A stretch of 64,000 bases of DNA from Camellia lanceoleosa (Eukaryota; Streptophyta; Magnoliopsida; Ericales; Theaceae): NCBI GenBank assembly GCA_025200525.1, contig CM045761.1, positions 80,009,551-80,073,550 on the forward strand, read 5' to 3'. The notes below the pieces were generated by a model. The model ran no database searches and was not told the origin of the DNA. It was given only the letters and a program-made list of their open reading frames with translations. The stretch's first letter is position 1, and each line of letters opens with the position of its first letter. This document shows positions 1 to 11,198 of the stretch, in pieces. The position numbers and the translations under genes were made by a program.

Positions 1-457
1 TAGAACTTCAATCCAGACGTCTACATGGGCGACCCCTTATTCTCTTGTCTACGGTATGGAAGTTGTTCTGCCAATCGAAATAGAAGGACCGTCACTGCGA
101 GTTATGGCTGAGTATTAGATAACAGAGGCAGACTGGCAACAGAGCAGGTTTGAAGAGCTAATGTTGTTTGATAAGAGAATATTGAAAGCATTGTATCATG
201 TTTAGGGCTATCAACGCAGAATTGCTAGAGCTTTTAACAAGAAGGTTAAGTCCCGGAATCTCAAAGAGGGAGATATGGTGTTGAAAGATAACTGAGCTCC
301 CATCTATGACCCTAGGGGCAAATTCAGACCCAATTAGACTGGTCCTTACATCATCAAAACTATCTAGTTAGGTGGAGCTGTTATTCTCATGGACTTAGAT
401 GGCCTAGAATTTTCCGAACCGATCAACATGGACAAGTTAAAGAAATACTATCCCTGA
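1..457 (+). pseudogene. Tat/Ogre-type Ty3/gypsy integrase C-terminal remnant (outer element)
   Basis: One frame reads as the end of a Ty3/gypsy polyprotein: TPYSLVYGMEVVLPIE at the start, then RRIARAFNKKV and KEGDMVLK, the motif run that closes the integrase of Tat-lineage (Ogre/Retand-like) plant retrotransposons. The frame ends with KKYYP and a TGA at 455-457, the usual end of pol in this lineage. At least five in-frame stops interrupt it, so it is dead. The rest of gag-pol lies left of the window. It is the anchor that orients the outer element on the + strand, with the 3' noncoding block, antisense genes and LTR following. Confidence 0.85.
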
Positions 458-1083
458 GAGGCTCGCTAGGCCGAAAACCCGGAAGGGCGACCTTGGCAAA
501 AGTTAGAGCATGAAAAATTAGAAATAAAGAAAAATGAGCTCGTAAGGTTGAAAACCCCGAAGGGGGTGGCCTTGGCAAAAGTTAGAGCACAAACGGAGAG
601 TGTTAATACTCGAGTGAACCTGAACCTAAACTGAACTATGTAAGGCCTGATTCCCATCTTCGGGATACGTAGAAAACTTCATTCTGAAGTCCGACCGTAA
701 ACACCTCCAACTCAATTGTCCTGTCCATGTGTCTAATCAGGTCATCTTTGTCTATCCTTTACCTGAGAGTTTGGTTGTGATCTTTACTCTGGGAAGAAGA
801 GCTAGTTACAATGCAGAGTAGTGGTGTTTAATCAAGGGGCAGTTCTGATATTTTGATTCGGGGTTGTACATCTCGAGGATTGATTCTATGCGTGTCAGGT
901 GGTGATCCTTTTCGAAAATGGTTTTGAAAAGTTTTAATAAAAGTTGATTTTGTTCAAATTTTACCTTTTACAACTTAGACCATTTCTGGACCAAAAGGAA
1001 AATTTCCAGTGCTCACAACTCTAATTTCATTGATTTCAACATGAAGTTCTTCAACTCTCTGATACAAATCAAAGTTGCTTTCA
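458..1083 (+). other. Conserved 3' noncoding block of outer Tat/Ogre element
   Basis: Directly after the pol stop comes a sequence that recurs after the inner element's deleted pol (12306-13199). Its core is a module of about 38 nt ending in ggcaaaagttagagc, present twice here (about 472-509 and 549-588), then a run ending in cgggatacgtag (about 658-671). The same order is seen in the inner element. Similar blocks are known downstream of pol in other Tat-lineage elements. No credible ORF is present. Its function is unknown; conservation between two diverged copies suggests an RNA or packaging role. Confidence 0.7.
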
Positions 1084-2419
1084 TTACATCGAAAAAACTT
1101 GAAAAGAAAGGTCAAAGCAATAAACTAGGGGCATAAGTGAGTCAGGTGCTCCTATGTCCCCTGCTCGTTCTTGTGAAAGCTTCTGAAGCCAAAGTGGGTC
1201 CAGTTTGTGCCTCATCCTCGAGCCAAGGCAAACACTTGCCAGAAAGGGCGCAACTGAAACTAAGGACAAGGGCCAGAAGTTCTCTCGTCCTCCAAGCAGT
1301 GAGGTACCTAGCCAAGTGTGAACCATAGGGAATGAAACTGAGTACTCTACCCCCTCCTCTGGGCAAGTCTGGTCATGCCCAAACTGACGTCTGAACCGGA
1401 AGGAGAAGTAGAACACACAATGTGTAAGTCTAATTAGCTGTATGCCAGGCTGCCGAGCCATCCTATTACTCATCTCGATCAGATTAAGCCAGGGGTAACG
1501 CCAAGCTATATTAGCTGCGGACCGGCTGCACATCCAATCACACCATAAACCCTTTGAAGGGAAATCTATTAACCATTAGTGAAAAAAGTAAGCCTTGGCC
1601 AAGTATTCGAGACAAGGGCCCACTACCTGCAATTTATCCATCAACCATACCTGGGGAGGGATGAAAAATATGAGAGATTAAAGAATAGAGAGGTGTGCTT
1701 TAAGGGAAAAGTAAGAAAAGGTTTTTGAGAGAAAAATAGAGAATGAGTGATGAGTAAGAATCATAAATTAGAAGGGTGGAAAATAATACCTGGAGAAGTA
1801 GTGGGCTCCCTGTAAAACGGGTAGTCTCTTCCCGACGAAAAGCGTCCAAACCCATCAAAGGTTCGGCCAGTGTTAAACCTATACAGCTCTTGCCCTCTTT
1901 CAAGCATTGAGCTACTTCGATCAATCAGATGTTAACTCCGCCGAAACTAAAGGCAAGGAGGAATTGTGCGAAAAGGCATAAACAGAGAGCATGTTGCCGG
2001 CGGCTTCGCCAAAGAAGGTCACTCCTGTCACCAATAACAGAAAACCGATGAACTAAACCGGGGATGTCCAGCTCCCCGTCATGAACCAAAGACCAAGCCT
2101 TGTGCAATGATAATCCACACATCCATCCCAAAGCCTATGCATGGCTAAAACGGGGCTGAGGTATGATTTCTTCATCGTGTTGAAATTCTATCAATGTTTG
2201 AAATTCTTCGAATGTTGGACACATTTCTTGAGATCCAAATTGAAATACATGTGTGACCGGGTTCCAACATTGAACTACAGCATGGAGGAATGGAAAGCAA
2301 AGAGAAGTGCGGCTTAAATGGAAAAAGGCGTTTAGGCTGAAACCACAGAAATTCATCTTTTCCGAGCCATCCAAAGTGGCAATCTAGTCTTGAAGCTTGT
2401 TGACAGGTAACATCTCCAT
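1084..2419 (-). pseudogene. Antisense DUF7745-like gene of outer retrotransposon (two exons, four nonsense codons)
   Basis: On the minus strand, an ATG at 2419 opens a 630-nt exon (2419-1790, exactly 210 codons) ending CTCCAG|GTATTA. A 139-nt intron ends in CCCCAG at 1651. Exon 2 (1650-1084, 189 codons with the stop) continues in the same phase, giving about 398 residues, close to the usual length of plant DUF7745-type proteins. Recognisable segments are CWNPVTHVFQFGSQEMCPTF, GELDIPGLVHRF, LAEPLMGLDAFRREET and FRRQFGHDQTCPEEGVEYSV. I count four in-frame stops (TAG, TAG, TGA, TAA) but no frameshift, as expected from C-to-T decay of methylated DNA. Antisense ORFs downstream of pol are known in Tat elements. 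The family's molecular function is not established. Part of exon 2 and the intron survive in the inner element (13200-13755). Confidence 0.75.
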
Positions 2420-2475
2420 CTTGAGAGCAAAATATCAAAGATTTGTGAGTCTGCTAGAAAAATAGCATGGAAGCA

Positions 2476-2485
2476 CTATTTATAG
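2476..2485 (-). promoter_or_regulatory. TATA box of antisense DUF7745-like gene
   Basis: Read on the minus strand, CTATAAATAG is a consensus plant TATA box 57 nt upstream of the ATG at 2419. That implies a short 5' UTR of about 25-30 nt. It suggests the antisense gene had its own promoter rather than depending on the LTR. Confidence 0.55.
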
Positions 2486-2489
2486 AGTT

Positions 2490-3052
2490 TTAAAAGGAGC
2501 TGAGCATGATAGCTGGACAGTACTAACTGACATCACACTAATAGTCGGCTGTGTATCAATGATGGCCGACCGTGCATCAGTGAAGCCCGATCGGGTCTTG
2601 GTGCTGGTCTAGTTTAGTGCAGTTGCAGCAGAAGCTGGCCTTTGTTCGAGTGGACTTCGACTATACTTTTGAGTCTTGTTTTGTTTGTACCAAGTGTTTT
2701 TTTAGCTTTTTCGAGTTGTTTTCATTTTATTTTTCTATTATCGAGTTGTATTTTACATTTTGACTAGTTATAGGTCATTATCCGATTCATGAATCAATTC
2801 AAGAACAAAACATTCATAGTTCCAAAGGTTACAATGAAAGGGTTACACCGTTCATCACATGCAAATGCCATTCATTATATTGTGCAAGGAAATCATTCAA
2901 CAAAAACTTGTCTTTTATAACTGGCGGGTCCAGCCTCGATCATTGTTTTACAAAACAAAACAAAAAAAAAGTCTTCAAAAACAAAAGTCTATCCGGAGCT
3001 AGTCGTTAACTACATAGCAAAACAAAAGCAAAAACAAAAGCAAAACAAAAGC

Positions 3053-3080
<28 letters not shown>
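2490..3080. other. Spacer between the two antisense genes
   Basis: No coding signal is seen. It contains short GGCCGACCG-type motifs (2550-2620), T-rich DNA (2690-2760) and a (CAT)n microsatellite at about 3057-3081, which abuts the stop codon of the next antisense gene. It would carry the 3' end of the mobile-domain gene and the upstream region of the DUF7745-like gene. Confidence 0.5.
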
Positions 3081-3083
<3 letters not shown>

Positions 3084-3912
3084 GTAGCCCATCCTAGCTC
3101 TCTTCCTCCTAGGCTGAGAAGGAGGTGCATCGCTGTCATCACTGGGGCTACTCGACTGCAAGTCAATATCCTCTTCCTCATTCTCGGGGGTCGTAGACCC
3201 GTCAAAAGACTCCTCGGAAGGCGAGCGTTGCCTCGCTCGGCCCCTCCCTCGATCAGCTCCTTCACGGCCTTTCACTAAGCCTTGTCTCTGCCTACTGGCT
3301 GCGGAAGGTCCTGCAGGCACTGCTGGCACCGGCTCAAGCTAAAAAGAGCACAGATATTAGTATGAATTAACAAAAGTATACAATATGGCAACAACAGTAA
3401 ACCGCAGATAGAATGTACCTCAATCTCATGGGTAACTAATGCAGTCTGCCTCCTCCATACCATTAGGAGCAGTCAGTCGATCGTACGAAGATGGTCATCA
3501 TCGTACGCCCAAGGAATCTGTAAAAAGAACAGAATTTGAGAAAAAGCAGACAGAGGTAATAGCGGATAATGAATTGAAATGGTAGAAAACAAGATACAGT
3601 GTAGTAAGTAGAAGCTTAAAGAAATGTATACCTGCTCGACACCAGGAGCAAACACGAGCTTGTTATCCCTCTTCTCAATGTGCTCAAGTGGGATCTGCTC
3701 GATCACTCCATCCGAACGCATATATACGATCTCAGTGGGGATCACAGGAAATCCAGGAATAGGAGCAATGGCAGGGGCACCTCCAAATTTCTAGCAACAA
3801 GAAGAAGAACAACCTCCCAAGACACTCGAGCCACGCCTGGGGAAAGAGATGCCATCACCCAAGTGTGTAAGAAGGTAGTGAAGTCGCCAGGCCCATGATG
3901 ACGATCGCCGTC
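3081..3912 (-). pseudogene. Plant mobile domain (MAIN-like) gene, 3' exons
   Basis: This is the downstream half of the antisense gene whose 5' half lies at 21439-24112; the inner retrotransposon separates them. Exon-like segments bounded by AG/GT are 3912-3632, about 3517-3418 (IPWAYDDDHLRTIDR onwards) and 3338-3081. The last encodes a low-complexity acidic and basic tail (SPSEESFDGSTTPENEEED, then PRRKRARMGY) ending at a stop at 3083-3081. Such disordered, nuclear-localisation-like tails are typical of MAIN-like / 'phosphatase 7 long form' plant mobile domain proteins. The D-rich frame over the (CAT)n tract is a shadow. Confidence 0.65.
3908..3912 (+). repeat. Target-site duplication CCGTC (left)
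   Basis: The 5 bp CCGTC directly before the TGTAGACA start of the inner LTR match exactly the 5 bp after the other LTR (21434-21438). This is the hallmark of a single integration event and fixes both ends of the inner element. Confidence 0.95.
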
Positions 3913-4239
3913 TGTAGACACCCCATTTTTGACCGACCTTAAGACTCAGACGCCACCGGTTGAGTGCTCGGTGATGTTGCATCATGTGCTTGCTCAAGAG
4001 TTTCAGAGTCGCGCCAGGCGCCCGCCTCCCGACTCAACCCTTTTTCTACCTTGTCTCGGTTTGCCATAACCAGTTTGGTTTTCTGCTTTTCCCGAGGGAA
4101 GGAGGGTCCTCAGAGACTATCTCCGGTGGCCGTGAGTCAAGCCAGAGTCAGAGGCCATCTCGCCCATTTCGGAGTTCTTGGCCTGCCGAGCTGAGCCAAA
4201 GCCAGGCCTCGGCTCGGGATCGCCCAACCATCTCCGAGT

Positions 4240-4700
4240 TCTCCGGTTTTGCATGTACCTTTGTTTTAGCGTACCGAGGAACCCTGGGGCCCCGATGCCC
4301 ACTTCTGCAAATTAACACCACTTCCTGTTCGACGACCATTTTTGAACCCCAAACCGAGCGGTTTTGGTCCCGAGCATTCATTTCATCACCTTTCTCCGGT
4401 TTTGGCGGAGACCTGCTTTTAATGTTCCGAGGAACACTGGGCCTCGATGCCCACTTCAGCCGAACACCACTTAGGTGCGGCGACCCATTTTGCCCGAACC
4501 TCGGCTTTTGGCCCCGAGCATTCATTTCGTGATCCATCTTCTTCGGTTTTTGGTACCTCTGTTTTGTCATTCCAGAGGACACTGGGGTCGCAGATACCCA
4601 CTTCGCTGCCGAACGCCACTTCCGGCACCCGCAGCCCATTTTCGGGATCCCGATTTGCTCGGTTTTGGCCCCGAACGTTCATTTCTCATTAGTTTTTGTT
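4240..4700 (+). repeat. About 160-bp tandem repeat in 5' LTR (about 3 copies)
   Basis: Three consecutive units share the order ccggtttt...acctctgtttt...cagaggacactgggg (variants)...gatgcccacttc...ccgaacaccacttc...ggttttggccccgagcattcattt. The same array is at 16760-17230 in the other LTR, in a cleaner state. Copies differ by small indels. The open frames here are by-products of the repeat. Confidence 0.75.
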
Positions 4701-6576
4701 CAAACTTGGCAGGTACCTCTGTTTCAACATCAGGAAGATCACTGGGGGGTGGGAGGCCAGCAATTATCCCAGATAACCAGTTTCGCTCCTCCGGAGCCCG
4801 TTTTGTTCACTTCCGGGCCAATGTTGAACACCTTGGGGGCATTTTCTTCCAACCAAAGTTACATATCTGTGATGAGGGGACCTGGGAGGACCCTACCAAC
4901 TACTGGTCGGCCAGAAACTGTGAGTTTCATTTTTGGGCCTCTCCTTCAAGCTCTATGTTGTGACTCCTGCTTCAGTGTTGCCAATTTCCGGCCTTGGAAC
5001 CTTGTTGCACACATCTAGGAGGACACTTGGGTATGGTGGTCGGCCAGAAATTGTGCCTTTCATTTTTGGGCCTCTCCTTCAAGCTCTATGTTGTGACTCC
5101 TGGTTCAGTGTTGCCAAATTCCGACCACAGGGCCTTATTCTACACACATGGGAGGACACTCTTGTATGGTGGTCGGCGAAATTTTGAAGTTGATTTTTTG
5201 AGGTGGTGGCCGGCCATAGGAGGTGGTGGCCGGCCATGGTGGTGGTGGCCGACCACCTTGAGCAAAACCCTTCCGGCCAGACTGTTCAATTCGGTGTCAC
5301 TGCTTTTCAAAGTGTCTCCTCATCCGGGACATTTCAGAGGGAAAGATTGGATGCTTTCCTCCTTTACACCCCATCTTCTTGCCTATTTGAAGGCCCCTCC
5401 CTCCTTCTTCAAGGTTAGAAATTTTGGTCTCAAGAACATTTAACCAAATTCCTCATTTTCATAGCTTTAAACTCCAAAAAGCTTCAAGTGTCAAGGCCAT
5501 TCCTTCATCAACACCTAGCCTCACCATCCCTACCATCACTTCAGCAGCAAGGAGGTGAATTTCAGAGGTTGAGAAGCTACAAATCGAGCCAAGAATCAAA
5601 GAAAGACAAGTCTTCAAGGGTAAGTCCTCAAAACCAACTTTTAGGGCATTTTCTTGATCCTTTTCTATACTTTAATTGGTTGAGAATTGGGGCTTCGACC
5701 CCTACTGCTTTTGTGCTTAAAATGAGCCCCTCTACAACTTTGTAGAAGGGCTCAACCTCATTTGGTGTTTGTATACACTAGTTCCTTCAATATTCTTCAA
5801 GTTGGTAACATTTTTGCATGCTAAAATTGACCTATTTGTGTTGGTTTTTGGGGGTCCGACCCTACTGATTTTAGGCTTAAAATGAGCCTCTCTACAACAT
5901 TGTAGATAGGCTCAACTTCATTTGGCCTTTGTATCTACCACCTCCTTCAAATTTCATCAAGTGTGCCACTTTTGTATGCAATTTTTGACCTATTTGTGTT
6001 TGGTTTTAGGACTTCGACCCCTACTGGTTTTAGTCTTATTTTGACCCCCTTTACATGTTTCATGAAGAAGGTTTGGTCATTTGGTGTATAGATTGCATGT
6101 CTTAGGTTATACCCTCTTGTGGCTTCATTTTTGCCTTCTATTTCTAGCATATTTGTCTTATGATTTAGAGGCTTCCATCTTCTGAATATATGCTTATTTT
6201 TGGGCCCTCTTTCATGTTGTAGAAGAAATTTTTTCTATTTGAATTTTCTATATACTACTTGCTTTGAAAGTCCTCTCTTTTACCGTATTCTTGCGAGCTT
6301 TTGTTGCCATATCTATGCTTGCATTTTGGCCATGTTTATTACTAAAAAATGCCATATTTGGGACTGCCTTGCTACTGTTCTTGCTGCCATGATCATATTT
6401 TGTATGTATAGCATGGCTATAGGCCATTTCGGGGCTTAATTTCGTACTTTCGGGATGAATGCATGCTTCAGGTGTCGTTTCGATTTGTTTCGGGGCTGTT
6501 TTCCCCTTTATTTAGGTGCTGAAATTCCATTACCATGCTTGCATATCATTTCCTGCCATTCAGATCATTTTTGCAT

Positions 6577-7393
6577 TGCCTCGGTTTGCGTGCCAATGCG
6601 CGACTTCGAGGCACTTCGTTTTATCCAGCCTATGTGAGTGTGGTTGAGGCCCTCTCATGTTGGCGTAAGCCCAATTTGCATTTTCATGCTTGTATGCCAT
6701 TGCCTCGATTTGCGTGTCCGCGGGCGCGCGTTTCGAGGCAGCTTCGTTTTTATCCGACGGCCTCCTATGTGAGTGAGCTGAGGCTCTCCCATGTTGGTGT
6801 AAGCCCATCGTTGCATTTCGTATGCCATTTGTATCATTTTTGCATTGCCTCGGTTTGCGTGCCCGCGGGTACGCATTTCGAGGCACTTCGTTTTTATCCG
6901 ACGGCCTCCTATGTGAGTGAGCTGAGGCTCTCCCATGTTGGTGTAAGCCCATCGTTGCATTTCGTATGCCATTTGTATCATTTTTGCATTGCCTCGGTTT
7001 GCGTGCCAGCGAATGCATTTCGAGGCACTTCCGTTTATCCAACGGCATCTTATGTGAGTGCTGTTGAGGTCCTCTCATGTTAGTGTGTAAGCCAATCTGC
7101 ATTTTCCATGTCATTGGCATTGCATGCTCCGCCCTCGCCTCGATTTATGCCGTGTGCACGCATTTCGAGGCAATCTATTTTATCCGATTTGCATCTCATT
7201 CATCATCGCCTCGGTTTGCGCGCCTGTGGGCACGCTTTTCGAGGCACTTTATTTTTATCCGATTCTCATCTCATATCATTGCCTCGGTTTGCGCGCCTGT
7301 GGGCACGCTTTTCGAGGCACTTCATTTTTTATCCGTGTTGCATTCCACATCATCGGCACGGTTTGGGGGCCCGCGTGCACGCATTTCGAGGCA
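6577..7393 (+). repeat. Array of eight hairpin-forming repeats in 5' LTR
   Basis: Eight units each carry TGCCTCG (or a close variant) and, about 25 nt later, its reverse complement CGAGGCA, with a second nested inverted repeat such as GCGTGCCCGCGGGTACGC between them. Units start at about 6577, 6701, 6846, 6990, 7136, 7207, 7280 and 7354. Upstream units are about 140 bp apart and share GTGAGTG..GAGGC(T/C)CTC(C/T)CATGTTGG; downstream units are about 73 bp apart. The last unit has a damaged left arm. The 3' LTR has the same eight units (19089-19914). Confidence 0.85.
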
Positions 7394-8923
7394 TCTCAGT
7401 TTTGTCTCAATTTCCCCAGTCGCCGACACTCCGGATAACCTATGATGGAGTTAGGTTTTCATTGTTGTGTCCTCATTTGCATGCACCCTATATTGAGTTG
7501 TGCATTTCGGTTCCTCGGCCATCATGCATCGGTATGCGTGATTGATGGCACGAGGATCGAGACATGCATATATTTGTGAAATACACTGCTTTGCCCCTTT
7601 TCTGCTCTCTGTTACAGCAAAATCAAGAATCAACAGCTTTTCAGAGCGTAGCACGCATTTCGAGGTAAATTGCAAACAGAGGCTAATTGGGGCATCGTCG
7701 TGGATTTCCGCGCCAGGCAGCTCCAACATACATCCGAAACAGAAGCGAGGCAGTCCCTGGCTTGCACGCCAGTTTTACCCTTCTTTATTTTATTAATTAA
7801 TTTGTCAATTAATTAGAAATTTGTATATTTATTTCCGGACTGTACATTCTTTTATTCGGACTGTATATTTATTCGGACCCTCTGCGCGAGGGCACAACTG
7901 TAATAAGGGTGGGTGAGTGTGATGTATGTCTTCCAACCCCCATTTCTTTCTCCCTTTTATTTACCCGCTTTGAATGGTTAGATATAGGGCATACTTCAAT
8001 TAGCATATAGTATGTGACAAAGATGTTTGCATCATTCATCTGTTTTGCACGCATAGCCTCGTAGCATCATACAAAGCATTGTATTTTCAATTCCAAATTG
8101 AATACGTGTTAGTTGTAGCATTTCATATGCCATATTTAGAATAGCCGAGCCTCGCTATAGTTTGCATTCTTGCATGTGTTGCATTAGGCATTTCAGATAC
8201 CTAGGATCATGCATGATTTCTAATCATTTTACTTTTGGCTTGGAGTACTCGGTGAGTTTTATGCTTTAGCATCCTTGCATGCGTGTGAGTGTTGCCATGA
8301 TAGCATGCTTACCATGAGGCTAAATGCTTATGTGATATAAGCGCCTTGAATGCCTGTGGGTGGAGGTTGAGTTATCTGAATTGGAGCAATTCATCAATTG
8401 TTTGTTAAGCCCACTAGATTGTGGCAAAATCAGATTTTAAGCCTACTGCGGGTAGCAAACCATCTTTCACAAACAAACATGAGATGTTTAGTTCCAATTC
8501 AGACGGCCGATCTATACTTGTTTCTTTGCGAGCATCACATAGTAACCTAGGCTAATAACCGAATAAGAGCATACAATGTTTTCAAAATCGAGATATCATG
8601 GTTAGTAGAGGCGGTCTTTGGCCAGGCGAGAGGTGCTCACGATGTGACCTTCCCTAATCGTACCCAAGTTCGAGCCAACTTTGGTGATGACGGACACGTG
8701 GCCTTTTGGCACCGAGTCGGTTTCCTAAATTTCCCATTTTAAAAAATATTTAGGTGGCGACTCATTATCCGCAAAGCAGTCCATGTTTGGCACTTCTTTC
8801 AAAAAATCTGTTTTCCTTCAAAACGATTTGCCGGATTTGGACTCTTTGGTTCAAGATTTGGAACCGCAACAAAAATCGAGTCCGAACTGTAGCGAGGTCC
8901 CCCGCGGGCGTTGTTACAGTTTC

Positions 8924-8941
8924 TGGCGACTCCGCTGGGGA
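8924..8941 (+). other. Primer binding site of inner element (tRNA-Arg type)
   Basis: TGGCGACTCCGCTGGGGA lies 5 nt after the LTR end. It is complementary to a tRNA 3' end of the type TCCCCAGCGGAGTCGCCA, the tRNA-Arg-type primer reported for Ogre elements. It is uninterrupted, in contrast to the damaged chromovirus PBS at 41859. Confidence 0.85.
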
Positions 8942-9664
8942 CTTAGAGAACTTGACTCGAACTCATGATATCTGGTTTTGACTACACTTGTGTGTTTCTT
9001 TGCATTGCATTTGCATTGGTGCGCCTAGGACACCGTGTTTGCCATATGCCATTCCCGAACGATTTGCCGGAGGCTTGTCTTGTCAAGTCATGTCCATAAG
9101 GCCGACGGCTCTGGGCTCGACAAAGATGGGAACACAAACCCCGGTTTTGCTTGGCACCCTTTTTGTCCATTCGATCTAGTGCATATTCGGATCCATAGTG
9201 ACCATTCCAAACTAGGACAAAGTTGCTTACCCGATATAGGTTGTTTGAAACCGCCAAGGCGTAGTGAAACCCTAGCCCCGACAAAATAGGACTGGGAAAC
9301 CCTTCCCCAACAAAGGCGTGTTTCGGCTTTCACTTATCTAATATGTGCTTGTTAGAGTGCGTCTCACAGAAATGCATGTATCGATCTATGAGTTTGAGCA
9401 TTAGCTGCGGGCACCAATTCGTTTTGGGCATCAGTTCGCGGCACCTGCTCAAGATTTTGAGAATCGGCTTACCCGAGGGTATCGATTTGAGGCGTAATTT
9501 TGGGACGTAATTCAAGAGAGAGCACACTCATTCAGCCTTTTGCTTGTGTCTGCTCGTGATGAAATCAGCCGAGATGTCAGTCTGCTTTTCTTTTGCTAGG
9601 TAGTCCCGAACCATAGCTTCAGAGGCTCCACTATCCCCGAGTACACAACTTGTGTTGATAGACT
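8942..9664 (+). other. 5' leader of inner element
   Basis: About 720 nt between PBS and gag. Short ORFs exist on both strands but none resembles a known protein, and none has a conserved counterpart in the window. I see nothing specific beyond its position as the untranslated leader. Confidence 0.5.
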
Positions 9665-11198
9665 TTGTCGGTCGAGATTCAGTTCAAGGGCAATGTTCCT
9701 TTACGAGGGCGGGTGAAAAGGGCCAACAGCACAAGTCACCACCAAAGATTACGATCAAGGACCCTTATCCACCCTACCAAGGAACAACAGTCGAGGTCTC
9801 GCCATCGCAGGATAGATACCGCTAGTCGGGATGGATCAGGAACACGTCGTGATAGAGGCAATGATGCTTCAAATGCAGAAAGTATGAAACTCATGCGAGA
9901 CGCCATCCGCCAAGCAGAATTTTCCAAGCAACAGTCTGCGGTCATGGCCCAACAGGCAGAGACAATTACCGACTCTGTAAAGAAGAAGCGGGGCATCACC
10001 GCATCAAGCTCCTCCACCCCAAGAGCTCCAAAGACTGGAGACGCCAAATGTCCAAGCAAATACGGACATTCCGACAGGCCCGCTTCAATCTTACCCCAAA
10101 TTGCCTAAAACACCTACCAATCTGCCGGACTCTCCCTTCGAGTTCGAGGTCGACCCTACAGCGCTGAAATTGAGCAAACTTGAGAAGATGTTTAAGAAAT
10201 CACAGGGGGTGAAGGCCATCCCAAATATTGAAGACGGCTATACTGATGTGGCCGTGACATTGCCGGACAGATTTAAGATGCCCCAGATCGATCGCTTTGA
10301 TGGATCCGGGGACCCTATGGTCCACCTCCGGCTATTCTCAGACATTCTAAGACCAATGGGCCTAACCCGACCGCAAAAGCTTTCCTTGTTCGGTCGAACT
10401 TTATCGGGTGTGGCATCCACTTGGTATGCAAAGCTGGAAGATGATGTGAAAACAAACTGGGATGAGATGGCTGAGGCCTTCCTTGCACAATATTCGTACA
10501 ACACGCAAATCGAGGTCACAACTCGTGATCTCGAGACAACGAGGCAGGAACCCAAGGAGTCTTTCTCTGACTTCGTAACTCGGTGGAGGGCAAAGGCATC
10601 AATGATGACCGTGAGGCATACAGACAGAGATCAAATCCGGATGATTGTGCGCAATCTCCAACCGGGGTTAATGAAGAAGATGATCGTAGTCCCCTTCCCG
10701 ACCTTCGCAGATCTACATGATATGGGAATGCAGATCGAGGATGCGATGAAGCAAGGTCTGTTTGACCAAGACCGGGATCAGCCCCGGAGAACCTTCAACC
10801 GCAACAACAACACAGGCACAAGCGGTGATGCGGCTGCAAGATCTTCCGAAGTGGGCATGGTTACCACCACCACATCAAAAAAGGCTACCCCATTCACTGC
10901 GTGCTCGAGTAACTCACGAGGCCAAATATCCACCGAGTCAAGAGGGTTTTCACTCCACTTCATATGCCTCACAAAGGCTCTAGAGGTCTTACTCGAAGGA
11001 CATTTGAAACCGTTGGAACAACGGCCCTACCCGATCCTATCCTCGCAAAGCATGACCGACCAAATATCAGGCCTATCATCAGCAAACCGGTCACGACACC
11101 GACAGTTGTTTTCGTCTGCGCCATGATGTACAAGATCTGTTTGACAAAGGGGTCATTGCTGCACCAGGTCCTGCAAAGTCTATCGGTACTTGATCAGT
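9665..11198 (+). pseudogene. gag: gag of inner Tat/Ogre element, frameshifted
   Basis: Three frames together give a Tat-type Gag. The first (9665-10108) is a basic, Arg/Ser-rich N-terminus with no credible ATG at its 5' edge. The second (about 10101-10980) holds the retrotransposon gag domain: FKMPQIDRFDGSGDPMVHL, ASTWYAKLEDD, AQYSYNTQIEVTTRDL and ESFSDFVTRWRAKA. The third (about 11070-11198) carries YHQQTGHDTDSCFRLRHDVQ, the Tat-type zinc-knuckle-like motif with its first Cys lost, then a TGA. Gag would form the cytoplasmic particle and package RNA. The two frame changes make this copy non-functional as read, though some indels may be sequencing error. Confidence 0.85.

Larger units (their letters stand above)
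3913..8918 (+). repeat. 5' LTR of inner Tat/Ogre element
   Basis: About 5,006 bp, starting TGTAGACACC and ending TTGTTACA. By eye it is collinear with 16438-21433, with many small indels and few clear substitutions. Its last part (about 8230-8918) is also related to the end of the outer element's LTR (28600-29302), so the two elements belong to related families. It holds a tandem array of about 160-bp units, a hairpin array and AT-rich DNA at 7780-7870. ORFs inside it are not credible genes. Confidence 0.93.

Noticed and set aside
2999..3265. ORF with an Asp run
   Set aside because: It is the (CAT)n microsatellite read in the wrong frame over the last exon of the antisense mobile-domain gene.
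3984..5443. ORFs of 117-182 codons near the LTR start
   Set aside because: They fall over the 160-bp tandem repeat, differ between the two LTRs because of indels, and match no family.
6200..6439. Cys-rich 79-codon ORF that might be a secreted peptide
   Set aside because: The same stretch in the other LTR (about 18730-18960) is frameshifted and the ORF lacks any family resemblance.
6535..7445. ORFs of 100-186 codons on both strands in the LTR
   Set aside because: They lie over the hairpin array and exist in both strands; protein repeats only reflect DNA repeats.
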